IMG/VR virus record: IMGVR_UViG_3300041417_000036
Coordinates: 1 to 32,695 of that record
DNA from: a virus
DNA length: 32,695 nt
Strand: one strand, 5' to 3'
The position numbers and the translations under genes were made by a program. The notes under the pieces were generated by a model. It was not told the origin of the DNA, did no database searches, and saw only the letters and a program-made list of their open reading frames with translations. Shown piece by piece: positions 1-6,899 of this stretch; the first letter of the stretch is position 1; each line of letters begins with the position of its first letter.

Positions 1-45
1 GAGGTCCCGGTAGCCCTTGATCTTCTTGTGCTGATTGTCGACCAT
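1..45 (-). CDS. Acb2/Tad1-type cyclic-nucleotide sponge, N-terminus only
   Basis: Only the first 15 codons are in the window; the gene runs off the left edge. The visible peptide is MVDNQHKKIKGYRDL. The NQH-(K/R)-KI-x-GYR-(D/E)-L opening is, from memory, the hallmark of the small phage proteins named Acb2/Tad1-domain proteins. Acb2 is a hexamer that binds and sequesters the cyclic di- and trinucleotides made by CBASS defence systems. The ATG overlaps the stop of the 65-residue gene upstream as TGATG, so it is translationally coupled and is the last visible gene of the leftward operon. The assignment rests on a short motif; the helical body that would confirm it is missing. Confidence 0.55.
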   Translation of the reverse strand, partial: MVDNQHKKIKGYRDL

Positions 46-242
46 CAGATGAGTCCCTTCTCTTTCGCCAGCCACTCGGGCATGGTCACGGTGATATAGC
101 CCGCCTTGCTGGCGGGCTCGATTTCGATCTGGCTCCTGGGGAGCCACACCGCGTCCTTGTCGTCGCCGGTCTCGGAGAACCGGATGGCGCGCTCGGTCTC
201 GACGTGCTGGAAACCGAGGATGTCGATGAGGTTGGATTTCAT
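45..242 (-). CDS. Small conserved phage protein (65 aa), function unknown
   Basis: A 65-residue protein whose second half reads like a compact beta domain: WLPRSQIEIEP, then ITVTMPEWLAKEKGLI at the C-terminus. This SQIE...VT-(L/M)-PEWLA-x-EKGLI ending is familiar from small phage proteins encoded near nucleotide-metabolism genes, but I know of no assigned function. The start at 242 is chosen because ATG overlaps the TGA of the MazG-like gene as ATGA; a longer frame reaching 395 would lie inside that gene. Its stop overlaps the start of the Acb2-like gene. Confidence 0.7.
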   Translation of the reverse strand: MKSNLIDILGFQHVETERAIRFSETGDDKDAVWLPRSQIEIEPASKAGYITVTMPEWLAKEKGLI

Positions 243-544
243 TTCGGAAACTTCTTGCGAATCTCGGGGAGCTTCTCCTCCACGGCCTCGTCCAAATCGA
301 CCGAGAAACAACAGGCGAGCAGGTGCAGATAGACGCGGATGTCGGCCATCTCCTTGCGAACATCCGGCTCGATATCGATCGGATCGCCACGCCACTCCTT
401 CTTGATGAGGTTGGCCAACTCGCCCACCTCACCGGCCAGCGCGAGCGCCAGAAAACGCCGATCTTCAATCGAGAAGGGCAAGATGCCACTGCGCTTGATC
501 GCAAGCCGGTGAATCTGCTCGATCTCATGCTCCCAATCGGCCAT
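239..544 (-). CDS. MazG-like nucleotide pyrophosphohydrolase
   Basis: A 101-residue all-alpha protein of the MazG/dUTPase-2 type. The metal-binding pattern is visible: E39-x-x-E42 in ALAGEVGELANLIKKE, then E65-x-x-D68 in RKEMADIRVYL. Members hydrolyse (d)NTPs to the monophosphate and pyrophosphate. In phages they shape nucleotide pools, clear modified nucleotides or lower (p)ppGpp; which applies here cannot be told. Length fits a single-domain MazG-like protein. The ATG at 544 follows the upstream stop by one base and has an AAGGAAG Shine-Dalgarno sequence. It overlaps the next gene by four bases. Confidence 0.8.
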   Translation of the reverse strand: MADWEHEIEQIHRLAIKRSGILPFSIEDRRFLALALAGEVGELANLIKKEWRGDPIDIEPDVRKEMADIRVYLHLLACCFSVDLDEAVEEKLPEIRKKFPK

Positions 545-545
545 G

Positions 546-944
546 TCAGGACTTCCTTATGTTGACCGTAGTGTTGAACGAAATTCCCACCCCCGGCGGC
601 GGCCCGCCGTGCTCCTCGATCCACGCCTTCACGAAATCGACCTGCGGCGCCGCCAGCTGCAGCCCCTCCTCGTGCCCGTCGAGCGCGAAGTCGAGCCACA
701 CGTCGCGATCCTCCACCTTGGCGGACATGGTGGTGGAACGATAGGCGGTGCCGGTGTCGACCCGCAAGCTCCACGGCTGGTGCGGGTCGCGGCTCTCGGC
801 GTTGGCGCGATGAAGGAGAATGTTTTGGATTTCCTGCATACGCTCGCGCTGGGGCTTGTAGTGCTCGCTCATGCGCTTGCTCTCGGCGGCGAGCCAGTCG
901 CGCAGGGAGAGGAACTCGGCGATGAGGGCGGCGGGGTCGGTCAC
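546..944 (-). CDS. Hypothetical phage protein (132 aa)
   Basis: Not recognised. The first 50 residues are charged and helical, possibly coiled coil (LRDWLAAESKRMSEHYKPQR, then RMQEIQNILLHRA). The rest looks like a beta-rich domain ending GVGISFNTTVNIRKS. The start is GTG at 944, overlapping the stop of the small membrane gene upstream as GTGA. It lies between the SNF2 helicase and MazG-like genes in one operon, so a role in DNA or nucleotide metabolism is possible, but nothing in the sequence proves it. Confidence 0.65.
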   Translation of the reverse strand: MTDPAALIAEFLSLRDWLAAESKRMSEHYKPQRERMQEIQNILLHRANAESRDPHQPWSLRVDTGTAYRSTTMSAKVEDRDVWLDFALDGHEEGLQLAAPQVDFVKAWIEEHGGPPPGVGISFNTTVNIRKS

Positions 945-1120
945 GTCAGCGCCTCGCGCACCTGTTGCAAGATGTTCCTGGCAAGCAGCAGTACGCCAAC
1001 ATCCCGCAATCCAACACCGACGCCGACGAGTGCGCCGAACCAGCCGAATTGCTCGTAAAGCCCTAAGACGATAAATGCGATCCCGCTACCGTGACAAATT
1101 CCGCTCAGGTCGGTTTTCAT
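941..1120 (-). CDS. Small membrane protein (59 aa)
   Basis: A 59-residue reading frame linked to both neighbours by four-base overlaps: its ATG at 1120 overlaps the helicase stop (ATGA) and its TGA overlaps the GTG of the next gene (GTGA). It holds hydrophobic stretches around residues 13-22 (GIAFIVLGLY) and 27-47 (GWFGALVGVGVGLRDVGVLL), so one or two membrane passes are likely. No family is recognised. The double overlap is strong evidence that it is real despite its size. It could be a holin-like, exclusion or accessory membrane protein. Confidence 0.65.
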   Translation of the reverse strand: MKTDLSGICHGSGIAFIVLGLYEQFGWFGALVGVGVGLRDVGVLLLARNILQQVREALT

Positions 1121-2712
1121 AACTCTCCCCTTCTCACAGCATCGAGCAGCGCGCCCTGCAGCGACTCGTTCGCCCCAAGGCGCCGATAAATCTCACGCTC
1201 CAGCGGGTTGCTCACAATCTGTACCACGGTAACGGGGAACTTCTGCCCAGGTCGATGGGCACGCTTGTTCGCTTGCAGATATAGCTCAGTTCGATCGACG
1301 CATCCGTACCACACCACTGTGCGAGCCGCCCAAAGGTCCAGTCCGTGCGCCATTGTCCCGGGATCAGCAAGCAAAACTCGCGGCTCGGGCTCGCACTGGA
1401 AAGCCGAAAATATCCGGGAGCGATCCTTTTGCGAGACATTGCCGTTGACCACCGCGTGGCTGACATTCGTGAGTTTCTTGCTTATCATGTCTATGACGGA
1501 CGTCAAGGGGATGAAGACAAGAATCTTTCCGGGCGCCTCCTCAATCACGGCGCGCAGCTCGGCCAATCGCGGCTCTGCGTCCACCGCATGCCAGCTATGC
1601 GCCGCGTCGTAGACGGCGCCGAGGCTGATCTGCAGGAACTTGGTGCGCGCGGCCGCCTCGTTCGTCGCCGAGATCGGCTCGCCGGACTTGAGCACAATCT
1701 GCAGGTCCTGCTTCAAGGCGTGCATGAGCGCCTTCTGCTGCGCCGTGAGCGGCACCTCGCGCTGCTGCACAGTCAGCTCGGGGCCGTCCCACACGTCCTT
1801 GATGTCGAACCGGATCGAGGGCGTGAGCAGCCTGCGCGCCTTCTCGTAGCCGTCGCGCTGTGGCTTCCACTTGAAATTCGTTATCTTGATCATGGTGTTG
1901 TCGCGGAACGCGCCGAACGACAGGCCCTGCGCACCGTTCACCATCTTGGCGAGGCCGTAGGCGTCGGTCGGGGCGTTCGGGGTCGGCGTCCCGGTCATCA
2001 TCCACAGGTACGGACGGTCGCCGATCACGCGCTGCGCTACCTTCCACCGGCGAGTCTGTGAATCGCGGTAGGCGCTCGCCTCGTCGACGACGCAGATGCG
2101 AATGTCCTCGCGCTCGGCCAGCGCCTTGGAGAAGCCGTCGAGCTCCAGGCGCTTGCGGGTGTGCGCGCCGACGGTCACGCCGTCGTGGTTGACTATGTAC
2201 CAGTCGGCTGGGCGCGCGAGCGCGGCTATGCGCTTCTCGGCGCTGCCATGCAGGATCTCAATCTTCCGACTCGACAGGAACGTCTTGAAGATCGCGTCGG
2301 CCCACACGCGTTCCATGATGGACAGCGGGCAAACCACCAGCGCTCGCGTGCCGGGGGCAGCGCGCATCAGGAACTCGGCGGCCCAGATCGCGCTCATGGT
2401 CTTGCCCACACCCATGTCCGAGAGGTTGAAGCAACGCGGGTGCAGCACCATGAAGTTGGCGGCGAGCTTCTGCGTCTCGTAGGGGTGGTCGATATGAGGC
2501 GGGCGCGGCCAATCGAACGTCGTGTCGGTGACGACCGGCGCCACAGGCAGCCCCAGCCACCGCAACACCTGGCTGGTGCGGAGCGTGCGCGGCACGGCGA
2601 GCAGGGAGCCGTTGATGGGTCGCGCCTCGGGGATGTAGTGCTGGACGCGCAGCGCGGCGGGGCTCACGGGGTAGAGCAGGAGGTTGCGCGTCGTGTCGTG
2701 GTAGAAGGTCAA
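1117..2712 (-). CDS. SNF2-type superfamily 2 helicase
   Basis: A 531-residue ATP-dependent DNA translocase/helicase. Visible motifs: Walker A DMGVGKT (99-105), motif II VVDEAS (208-213, a DEAS variant of DEAH), motif III MMTGTPTPN (from 238), and C-terminal motifs V/VI in GLDLWAARTVVW and QANKRAHRPGQ (near 480-495), typical of SNF2 and phage SSL helicases. Phages often pair this enzyme with a VRR-NUC nuclease, as here: the nuclease lies immediately upstream. It probably acts in replication, recombination or fork restart. The start is TTG at 2712 (TTGA overlap with the nuclease stop); no in-frame ATG occurs before residue 88, so the rare start is probably genuine. Confidence 0.88.
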   Translation of the reverse strand: MTFYHDTTRNLLLYPVSPAALRVQHYIPEARPINGSLLAVPRTLRTSQVLRWLGLPVAPVVTDTTFDWPRPPHIDHPYETQKLAANFMVLHPRCFNLSDMGVGKTMSAIWAAEFLMRAAPGTRALVVCPLSIMERVWADAIFKTFLSSRKIEILHGSAEKRIAALARPADWYIVNHDGVTVGAHTRKRLELDGFSKALAEREDIRICVVDEASAYRDSQTRRWKVAQRVIGDRPYLWMMTGTPTPNAPTDAYGLAKMVNGAQGLSFGAFRDNTMIKITNFKWKPQRDGYEKARRLLTPSIRFDIKDVWDGPELTVQQREVPLTAQQKALMHALKQDLQIVLKSGEPISATNEAAARTKFLQISLGAVYDAAHSWHAVDAEPRLAELRAVIEEAPGKILVFIPLTSVIDMISKKLTNVSHAVVNGNVSQKDRSRIFSAFQCEPEPRVLLADPGTMAHGLDLWAARTVVWYGCVDRTELYLQANKRAHRPGQKFPVTVVQIVSNPLEREIYRRLGANESLQGALLDAVRRGEL

Positions 2713-3014
2713 ATGCGGCGTCCAGTCACAGCGATGAATTGACCTTCCACTGCACGCCGAATCTCCCCAATATTATCACCCCATGTGACGATTCCACCCG
2801 CCGCAATTATCGCCCTCATGCACGCCTCCTGCCGCGGCGTCGGCACCTTCCCCTCGGCCTTGGTCTCGATGCCAACGAACCGCCCGTTGATGCAGCACAG
2901 GAAGTCGAGCGTCTGCGCGCCGTAGCCGGCGGGCACGGGCATGTAGGTGTAGGCGTTGAGCGACTTGAGCCACGCCTTCACCTCGTCCTTGAGCTTTGAC
3001 TCGGGGCCTTTCAT
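2709..3014 (-). CDS. VRR-NUC domain nuclease
   Basis: A 101-residue PD-(D/E)XK nuclease of the VRR-NUC family. The catalytic core is D37 in QTLDFLCCINGRFVGIETK, followed by E50-x-K52, with PTPRQEACMRAI after it. Stand-alone phage VRR-NUC proteins are structure-selective nucleases and commonly accompany an SNF2/SSL helicase, as in this operon. The start at 3014 is preferred over an in-frame GTG at 3044: it has a GGAGGG Shine-Dalgarno about seven bases upstream and overlaps the preceding stop as ATGA. Confidence 0.85.
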   Translation of the reverse strand: MKGPESKLKDEVKAWLKSLNAYTYMPVPAGYGAQTLDFLCCINGRFVGIETKAEGKVPTPRQEACMRAIIAAGGIVTWGDNIGEIRRAVEGQFIAVTGRRI

Positions 3015-3130
3015 CTGCACACCCTCCAAATGCCCGGCAAGCACTTCGGGACGCGCATGTCGTGGGTGGACGCCACCAGGATGGTGGCGACGAGGGCGAC
3101 GGCGAGGAGGATTTCGCGGAGGGTTGTCAT
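3011..3130 (-). CDS. Tiny membrane/secreted peptide (39 aa)
   Basis: A 39-residue peptide starting MTTLREILLAVALVATILV, a charged N-terminus then about 15 hydrophobic residues, followed by a short basic tail with two cysteines. It could be a single membrane anchor or a signal peptide. It is linked by ATGA overlaps on both sides: to the 33-residue membrane ORF upstream and to the VRR-NUC start downstream. GGAAA lies about five bases before the ATG. A longer version starting at 3244 in the same frame is possible, but would run antiphase through the 33-residue ORF. Confidence 0.5.
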   Translation of the reverse strand: MTTLREILLAVALVATILVASTHDMRVPKCLPGIWRVCR

Positions 3131-3228
3131 CGGTTTTCCAAAATACTGCGAATCATCAAAACGATAAACGCAGCAACGAAAACCAGCACTGCTAACTGCT
3201 CTGGGCTTAAATGGGGACTTATATGCAT
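3127..3228 (-). CDS. Tiny transmembrane peptide (33 aa)
   Basis: A 33-codon frame: a polar start with HLSPEQ, then a hydrophobic run LAVLVFVAAFIVLMI (residues 12-26), then the basic end RSILENR. This is the layout of a single-pass membrane peptide. Its TGA overlaps the ATG of the next small membrane gene (ATGA). The Shine-Dalgarno is weak (GGAATGG at a long spacing). Function unknown; the tandem arrangement resembles paired lysis or exclusion peptides, but no family is recognised. Confidence 0.45.
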   Translation of the reverse strand: MHISPHLSPEQLAVLVFVAAFIVLMIRSILENR

Positions 3229-3245
3229 GAGTCCATTCCGTCATT

Positions 3246-3842
3246 TCAAGCCGCCAAACGGTAGATAAACCGATGTTTCGACACGCGCGCAATTCGCTTG
3301 ATCGTGACGCCTTCCGGCACATGCCCTCGTCGGCTGTACCGCTTGCCGGCGTCGGCGTCGGCGTAGTCGAAGCGTGGCGTCTTGCGCTCTTGGTCCGTGC
3401 GACCGTCCGCAATCCAGTTGGCGGCCTTGTAGATCGTGCCGCCATGGCCCGCCGAAGGATCAGCATAGGAAACCAGAACCCGAACCAGCGGGCAGTTCTG
3501 CCGGATGTATTTGACGGCCTTGGCGATCAACCAGGTTTCGGCGTTCTGCGGAACCGAATCGTCAAGCCAGAGCCGAGCAAGTTCCCATGTCTTCCCGCCG
3601 TATCGCTTCGAGGTTTCGCGCGGCGGCAACGCAAAGACCACGATGCCGATAAATTCGTTCCATGCGTCTTTCTTCCGCATTCCGAGGATCAGCGTACAGA
3701 CGCCGGGCCATTTGCCGATGTAATGGCGCTTAATCATCGCGTCGCCTTCGACGCGCCCGATGCGCTCAATCAGGCAGTCCGCCCGCCACGCCTTATCGAA
3801 TACCGGACAATCAGGCTTCACGTTTTGCCGCCTTCCGCGCAT
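3246..3842 (-). CDS. mom: Mom-like DNA modification protein
   Basis: A 198-residue protein resembling phage Mu Mom, the GNAT-fold enzyme that converts adenine in DNA to N6-(methylcarbamoyl)adenine and so blocks many restriction enzymes. Family signatures: HYIGKWPG (40-47), GIVVFALPP (66-74), ELARLWL (87-93), PQNAETWLI (98-106) and the characteristic SYADPSAGHGGTIYKAANW (125-143). The start at 3842 has a clear AAGGGG Shine-Dalgarno. No Com-like translational activator is seen beside it, unlike Mu, so control would differ. It sits alone between two nuclease genes of the replication operon with a 19-base gap upstream. The family call is strong; the exact base modification is inferred. Confidence 0.8.
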   Translation of the reverse strand: MRGRRQNVKPDCPVFDKAWRADCLIERIGRVEGDAMIKRHYIGKWPGVCTLILGMRKKDAWNEFIGIVVFALPPRETSKRYGGKTWELARLWLDDSVPQNAETWLIAKAVKYIRQNCPLVRVLVSYADPSAGHGGTIYKAANWIADGRTDQERKTPRFDYADADAGKRYSRRGHVPEGVTIKRIARVSKHRFIYRLAA

Positions 3843-3861
3843 ATAAGTCCCCTTAAATGCG

Positions 3862-4563
3862 TCATGCTCGCCTCCCGTTGTTCTCGCAAGACAGCACGTC
3901 GCAATGCTTCTGGCACAGCCCGCTGCGCCGCTTCTCCCACTCCCTCGCCGCCAGATCGCGCTCGATGTCGGCGGCGAGCGCGCGCACCTTGAGCAGCGTC
4001 GCCTTCACGTCCGACAGGTCGTAGGGGGCCGACAAGCCGGTCTCGTAGCAGTAGTGCCCGACGACCTTGCTGCGCATGCCCTCGTTGCACGCCAGCAACA
4101 GCGCGCCGATCTCCAGCTCGAACGGGTCCTCGTACTTGCTGCTGCCGGACTTCCAGTCGAGCAGGAAGGCATGGTTGTCGCTCAGCAGGGTCACGTCGAG
4201 CTTGCCGCGCAGCCACGCCGCGTCATCCCAGAAGTCGCACCCCGCCCCGCCGGCCGTGATGGCGAGGCGTTGCTCGACCTTGGGACGACGGCCGTCGAAC
4301 GGCGCCGCCCAGCGCTCCCACGCCGCCATGTCGTCGGGGAGAGGTTTACCCGCCGCCAGGCGGGCCTCGAGGGCGGCGTGCACGGCGTTGCCGCGCTTCA
4401 TCGCGTCGGTCTCGACGAAGGGTAGGGACTTGAGCACGTAGCGCTGCTGGAACTGCTCGGGGCACGTCTGGTAGCCCTTGAGGTTCGAGAAGGTGTAGAC
4501 AAGGCGCTTGCCCGCCTTTGGCGGGCGGCGGTCGAGGGCGGCGGGGATGTCGGGCATGGTCAT
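3862..4563 (-). CDS. Cas4-like PD-(D/E)XK exonuclease, probable Fe-S protein
   Basis: A 233-residue RecB/Cas4-type nuclease. Visible in order: FSNLKGYQTCPEQFQQRY (25-42), RGNAVHAALE (57-66, with the motif H62), LRGKLDVTLL (D123), and LLDWKSG with D136-x-K138 as the D/E-x-K pair. Cysteines at 34, 217, 221 and 226 form the one-plus-three pattern that holds a 4Fe-4S cluster in Cas4 and AddB. A role in end resection or recombination fits its place next to the DNA polymerase. The start is ATG at 4563, overlapping the stop of the 49-residue gene (ATGA), rather than a more distal in-frame start at 4599. A 17-base CCCGCC/GGCGGG palindrome lies in its coding region. Confidence 0.82.
   Translation of the reverse strand: MTMPDIPAALDRRPPKAGKRLVYTFSNLKGYQTCPEQFQQRYVLKSLPFVETDAMKRGNAVHAALEARLAAGKPLPDDMAAWERWAAPFDGRRPKVEQRLAITAGGAGCDFWDDAAWLRGKLDVTLLSDNHAFLLDWKSGSSKYEDPFELEIGALLLACNEGMRSKVVGHYCYETGLSAPYDLSDVKATLLKVRALAADIERDLAAREWEKRRSGLCQKHCDVLSCENNGRRA
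4510..4526. repeat. GCCCGCC-nnn-GGCGGGC palindrome, coding copy
   Basis: Perfect seven-base arms with loop TTT, inside the Cas4-like nuclease gene. It is one of at least eight related palindromes dispersed in the window (see 8032, 8085, 8119, 13614, 17659, 20656 and 21338). Confidence 0.6.
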
Positions 4564-4709
4564 TTGGGTACCACCATCTTGCACGCACACGGCCAGCACA
4601 TGATGACCGAGTAGGGGTTGCGGTAGCGATCGGCGAACATCCAGCCGAGCGCGAGGTAGGAAGGGACGAGGGCGTGGGGGACGTAGCGTAGGTATCGCTC
4701 ACTTCTCAT
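4560..4709 (-). CDS. Small phage protein (49 aa)
   Basis: A 49-codon frame between polymerase and nuclease. It begins inside the last codons of the polymerase gene (11-base overlap) and ends in an ATGA overlap with the nuclease start. The peptide is aromatic and basic (ERYLRYVPHALVPSYLALGW, then ADRYRNPYS) and ends with the cysteine-rich CWPCACKMVVPK. It contains C38, C41 and C43, which could bind a metal, or a weak amphipathic/membrane segment. No family is recognised. Coupling to both neighbours supports its reality. Confidence 0.6.
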   Translation of the reverse strand: MRSERYLRYVPHALVPSYLALGWMFADRYRNPYSVIMCWPCACKMVVPK

Positions 4710-6573
4710 AACAATCCCCCAACCCACCGTCACAATCCAGCGGGAGCCCGGGGAGCCACGCCACCTCGCGCGTCATCTCCCGCTTGCACGCTTCGAGCGT
4801 GCGCTCCGCGTCCGGCCCCTTGGGGATGAGCAGCAGCAGCTCATCGTAGGGATAGTTGAGCGTGCGGATGCCCATCTGCCTGATGCGCACCATCGCCTGG
4901 GTAACGATCACGCGGCTCACGGCCTCGCAGATGTTCTGCACGAGCTTCGAGCCCCACATCGCCTTCCACCCTTGGCGCACGCGCACCCGCCAGTAGCCGC
5001 CGCGCTCGTGCTCGCGACAGGGCTCGCCTTCCTCGGGGACGTGATACTCCAAGGTATCGTAGACGACGCAGCAGCCGTTGGGAAGGTAGAGGCGGTGGTC
5101 CTTGACGAGCAGCGGACCCCATTGCAGCGGCTCGCCGCCGGCTAGGCGCGCGATCATCTTGTTGGCCTGCGCCCAGTACCCGGTGCGCGGCGCGCATACC
5201 GACGGGGTATCCTCACGGTAGAGGCGCACGAACTCGGTCGCGTCCTCGATGCTCATGTCGACGGGCGGACCGTAGAGGCCGTTCTTGGCGGTCTTCTTGA
5301 ACTGCTTGGCGCCGGCGCCGTAGCCACACATGAGCCGGCCCTGCTTGCCCATGCCGCGCTTGGCCTCCATCTCGGCCTTACGAGGGTCGTCGGCTTTGGG
5401 CTTGTAGATCGGCTCGCCGTAGAACTTGGTGGCGATGTCGGCGTAAGGATCCTCGTGGTTGCGGAACTTCTGCAGCACGGGCTCGTCAGGGCCGCCCGCG
5501 AGGTAGTGAAGGACGCGGCACTCGATCTGAGCGGCATCGATCGGCGCCAGCCAATAGCCCTCGGGCGCGAGGAGCGCGCGGCGAATCGGGCTCTGCCGCT
5601 TCATGTTGAGGAAGTTCGTCTTGTCACCCCCCGAAGGTCGCAGCGTCCCGGCGCCCGAGTAGTTGAGATAGACGCACAACGGCCCCCTGCTCGCCATCCA
5701 CCCGAGCGTGGCGGCACGCGTCTGCATGATGGTGGACTTCTCGCCGAGCCGCGCCTCGGCCAGCGCGCGCACGCGATCGTCGGCGTCGTCGAGCAGGTCG
5801 CGCATGAAGTCGTCGGTCTTGGCGAACGCCGGGATCGGGCCGTTCTTGCCGGCCTTGTACTCGATCTCCACCCCCTCGGCCTCGAGGAGAGCAGCGAAGC
5901 GCTCGGCGCTCTGGAGCTCGGCGGGGTCGATGCCGAGATTGGCGGCTCGGGTGCTTTTAGCACCCTCCTCGGCCTCCCATATCTGGCGCAGCAGCGGGCG
6001 GTCGGCGCGCAGAACGGGCTCGGTGAACATCTTGAGGGTCTCGTCGAGGACGAAAAACTCCTCCGCAGGAAAATCCTTGGCGAACATGCCGAATAGCTTG
6101 TAGATGCTCTCCACCTCGTCGCAGCAGCCGTCGGCCACCTGTTGGCGCGTGTCGGCGCTCATCTCGTTCCAGCGCTTGCCGCGGAACAGGTTGTAGGGCG
6201 TGGTCTTGGGCGCGAGCCCGAAGTAACCGCGCACCTTGTCGAGCGCCGCGCTGCGCCACGTCCCGTGCAGCATGCGGAACATCGCCATCGGGCAGATGAG
6301 GAGCTTGGGGTGGACGTCGTAGTGGTGGGAGAGGATGAGCCCGTCGAATTGTGCGTGCCACATGACGAGCGCCACGTCACTCCAATCCTCCTGCGCCAGC
6401 ACCCACCGCAGTTGCGGCTCGTCGTACCAGCGCGCGTCGACGCTCGGGCTCCACTTGATCGCGGCGCCGTGGGCCTGGAAGCGCTCGTCCCTGATATAGT
6501 GCTCAGTGGAGAGTCGCGACAAGGTGTAGTCGTCAGCAAAGAACGTCTCGAAGTCGAGGACGACCAACCTCAC
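4699..6573 (-). CDS. DNA polymerase, family A (Pol I/T7-like)
   Basis: A 624-residue replicative polymerase with a 3'-5' exonuclease domain and palm/fingers. ExoI is LDFETFF (D7, E9); ExoII is WHAQFDGLIL (D77); an ExoIII-like DEVESIYKLF lies near 152. Motif A is APIDAAQIECR (catalytic D346), motif B is KQGRLMCGYGAG (from about 410), and motif C is YPYDELLLL (D577, E578). In motif C, tyrosine replaces the usual histidine of HDE. The start is set at GTG 6573, which overlaps the upstream stop as GTGA and puts the exonuclease motif directly at the N-terminus; a longer frame to 6615 would add 14 unrelated residues. It works with the primase-helicase encoded divergently. Confidence 0.92.
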   Translation of the reverse strand: MRLVVLDFETFFADDYTLSRLSTEHYIRDERFQAHGAAIKWSPSVDARWYDEPQLRWVLAQEDWSDVALVMWHAQFDGLILSHHYDVHPKLLICPMAMFRMLHGTWRSAALDKVRGYFGLAPKTTPYNLFRGKRWNEMSADTRQQVADGCCDEVESIYKLFGMFAKDFPAEEFFVLDETLKMFTEPVLRADRPLLRQIWEAEEGAKSTRAANLGIDPAELQSAERFAALLEAEGVEIEYKAGKNGPIPAFAKTDDFMRDLLDDADDRVRALAEARLGEKSTIMQTRAATLGWMASRGPLCVYLNYSGAGTLRPSGGDKTNFLNMKRQSPIRRALLAPEGYWLAPIDAAQIECRVLHYLAGGPDEPVLQKFRNHEDPYADIATKFYGEPIYKPKADDPRKAEMEAKRGMGKQGRLMCGYGAGAKQFKKTAKNGLYGPPVDMSIEDATEFVRLYREDTPSVCAPRTGYWAQANKMIARLAGGEPLQWGPLLVKDHRLYLPNGCCVVYDTLEYHVPEEGEPCREHERGGYWRVRVRQGWKAMWGSKLVQNICEAVSRVIVTQAMVRIRQMGIRTLNYPYDELLLLIPKGPDAERTLEACKREMTREVAWLPGLPLDCDGGLGDCYEK

Positions 6574-6899
6574 GCCAGCCTCCCGATCCGATAGACCTTC
6601 CCACGCCCCGTCCACTCGCGGGTGACGGTCAACCCCAAGTGCACGATCGTCTTGCTCAGGCGGAACACCATGATGGGGATGATATACGGTCCCTTGAGCG
6701 GTCCGCCGGTCGGGTCATCGCGATAGAGCAGATCAAACAATTCGTCGCACGAATGCCCATCGCCGAGCAGCAAGTGGCAGAGAAGCTCGAACCTGATGTT
6801 GCGCGTGCGCCGCCCCTTGCTCATGAAGGTGTGACGGCGCACGCCGACATGCAGGATGTGACGTTGGCGGTCGAGACGCATGTTGCCATGACGAATCAC
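6570..6899 (-). CDS. Small winged-helix-like protein (109 aa)
   Basis: GTG at 6899 overlaps the HTH gene stop as GTGA; the stop overlaps the polymerase start. The C-terminal 75 residues match a plus-strand protein at 17009-17242 over its whole length: helix, then GHSCDELFDLLYRDDPTGGP against GLTCHELANLVYTDADGGP, then a second helix ending in LG, then a short beta pair before the end. This looks like a small winged-helix DNA-binding fold, but it is not a family I can name. The N-terminal 30 residues are basic. A regulatory or replication-accessory role is inferred from shape and neighbours. Confidence 0.6.
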   Translation of the reverse strand: MIRHGNMRLDRQRHILHVGVRRHTFMSKGRRTRNIRFELLCHLLLGDGHSCDELFDLLYRDDPTGGPLKGPYIIPIMVFRLSKTIVHLGLTVTREWTGRGKVYRIGRLA

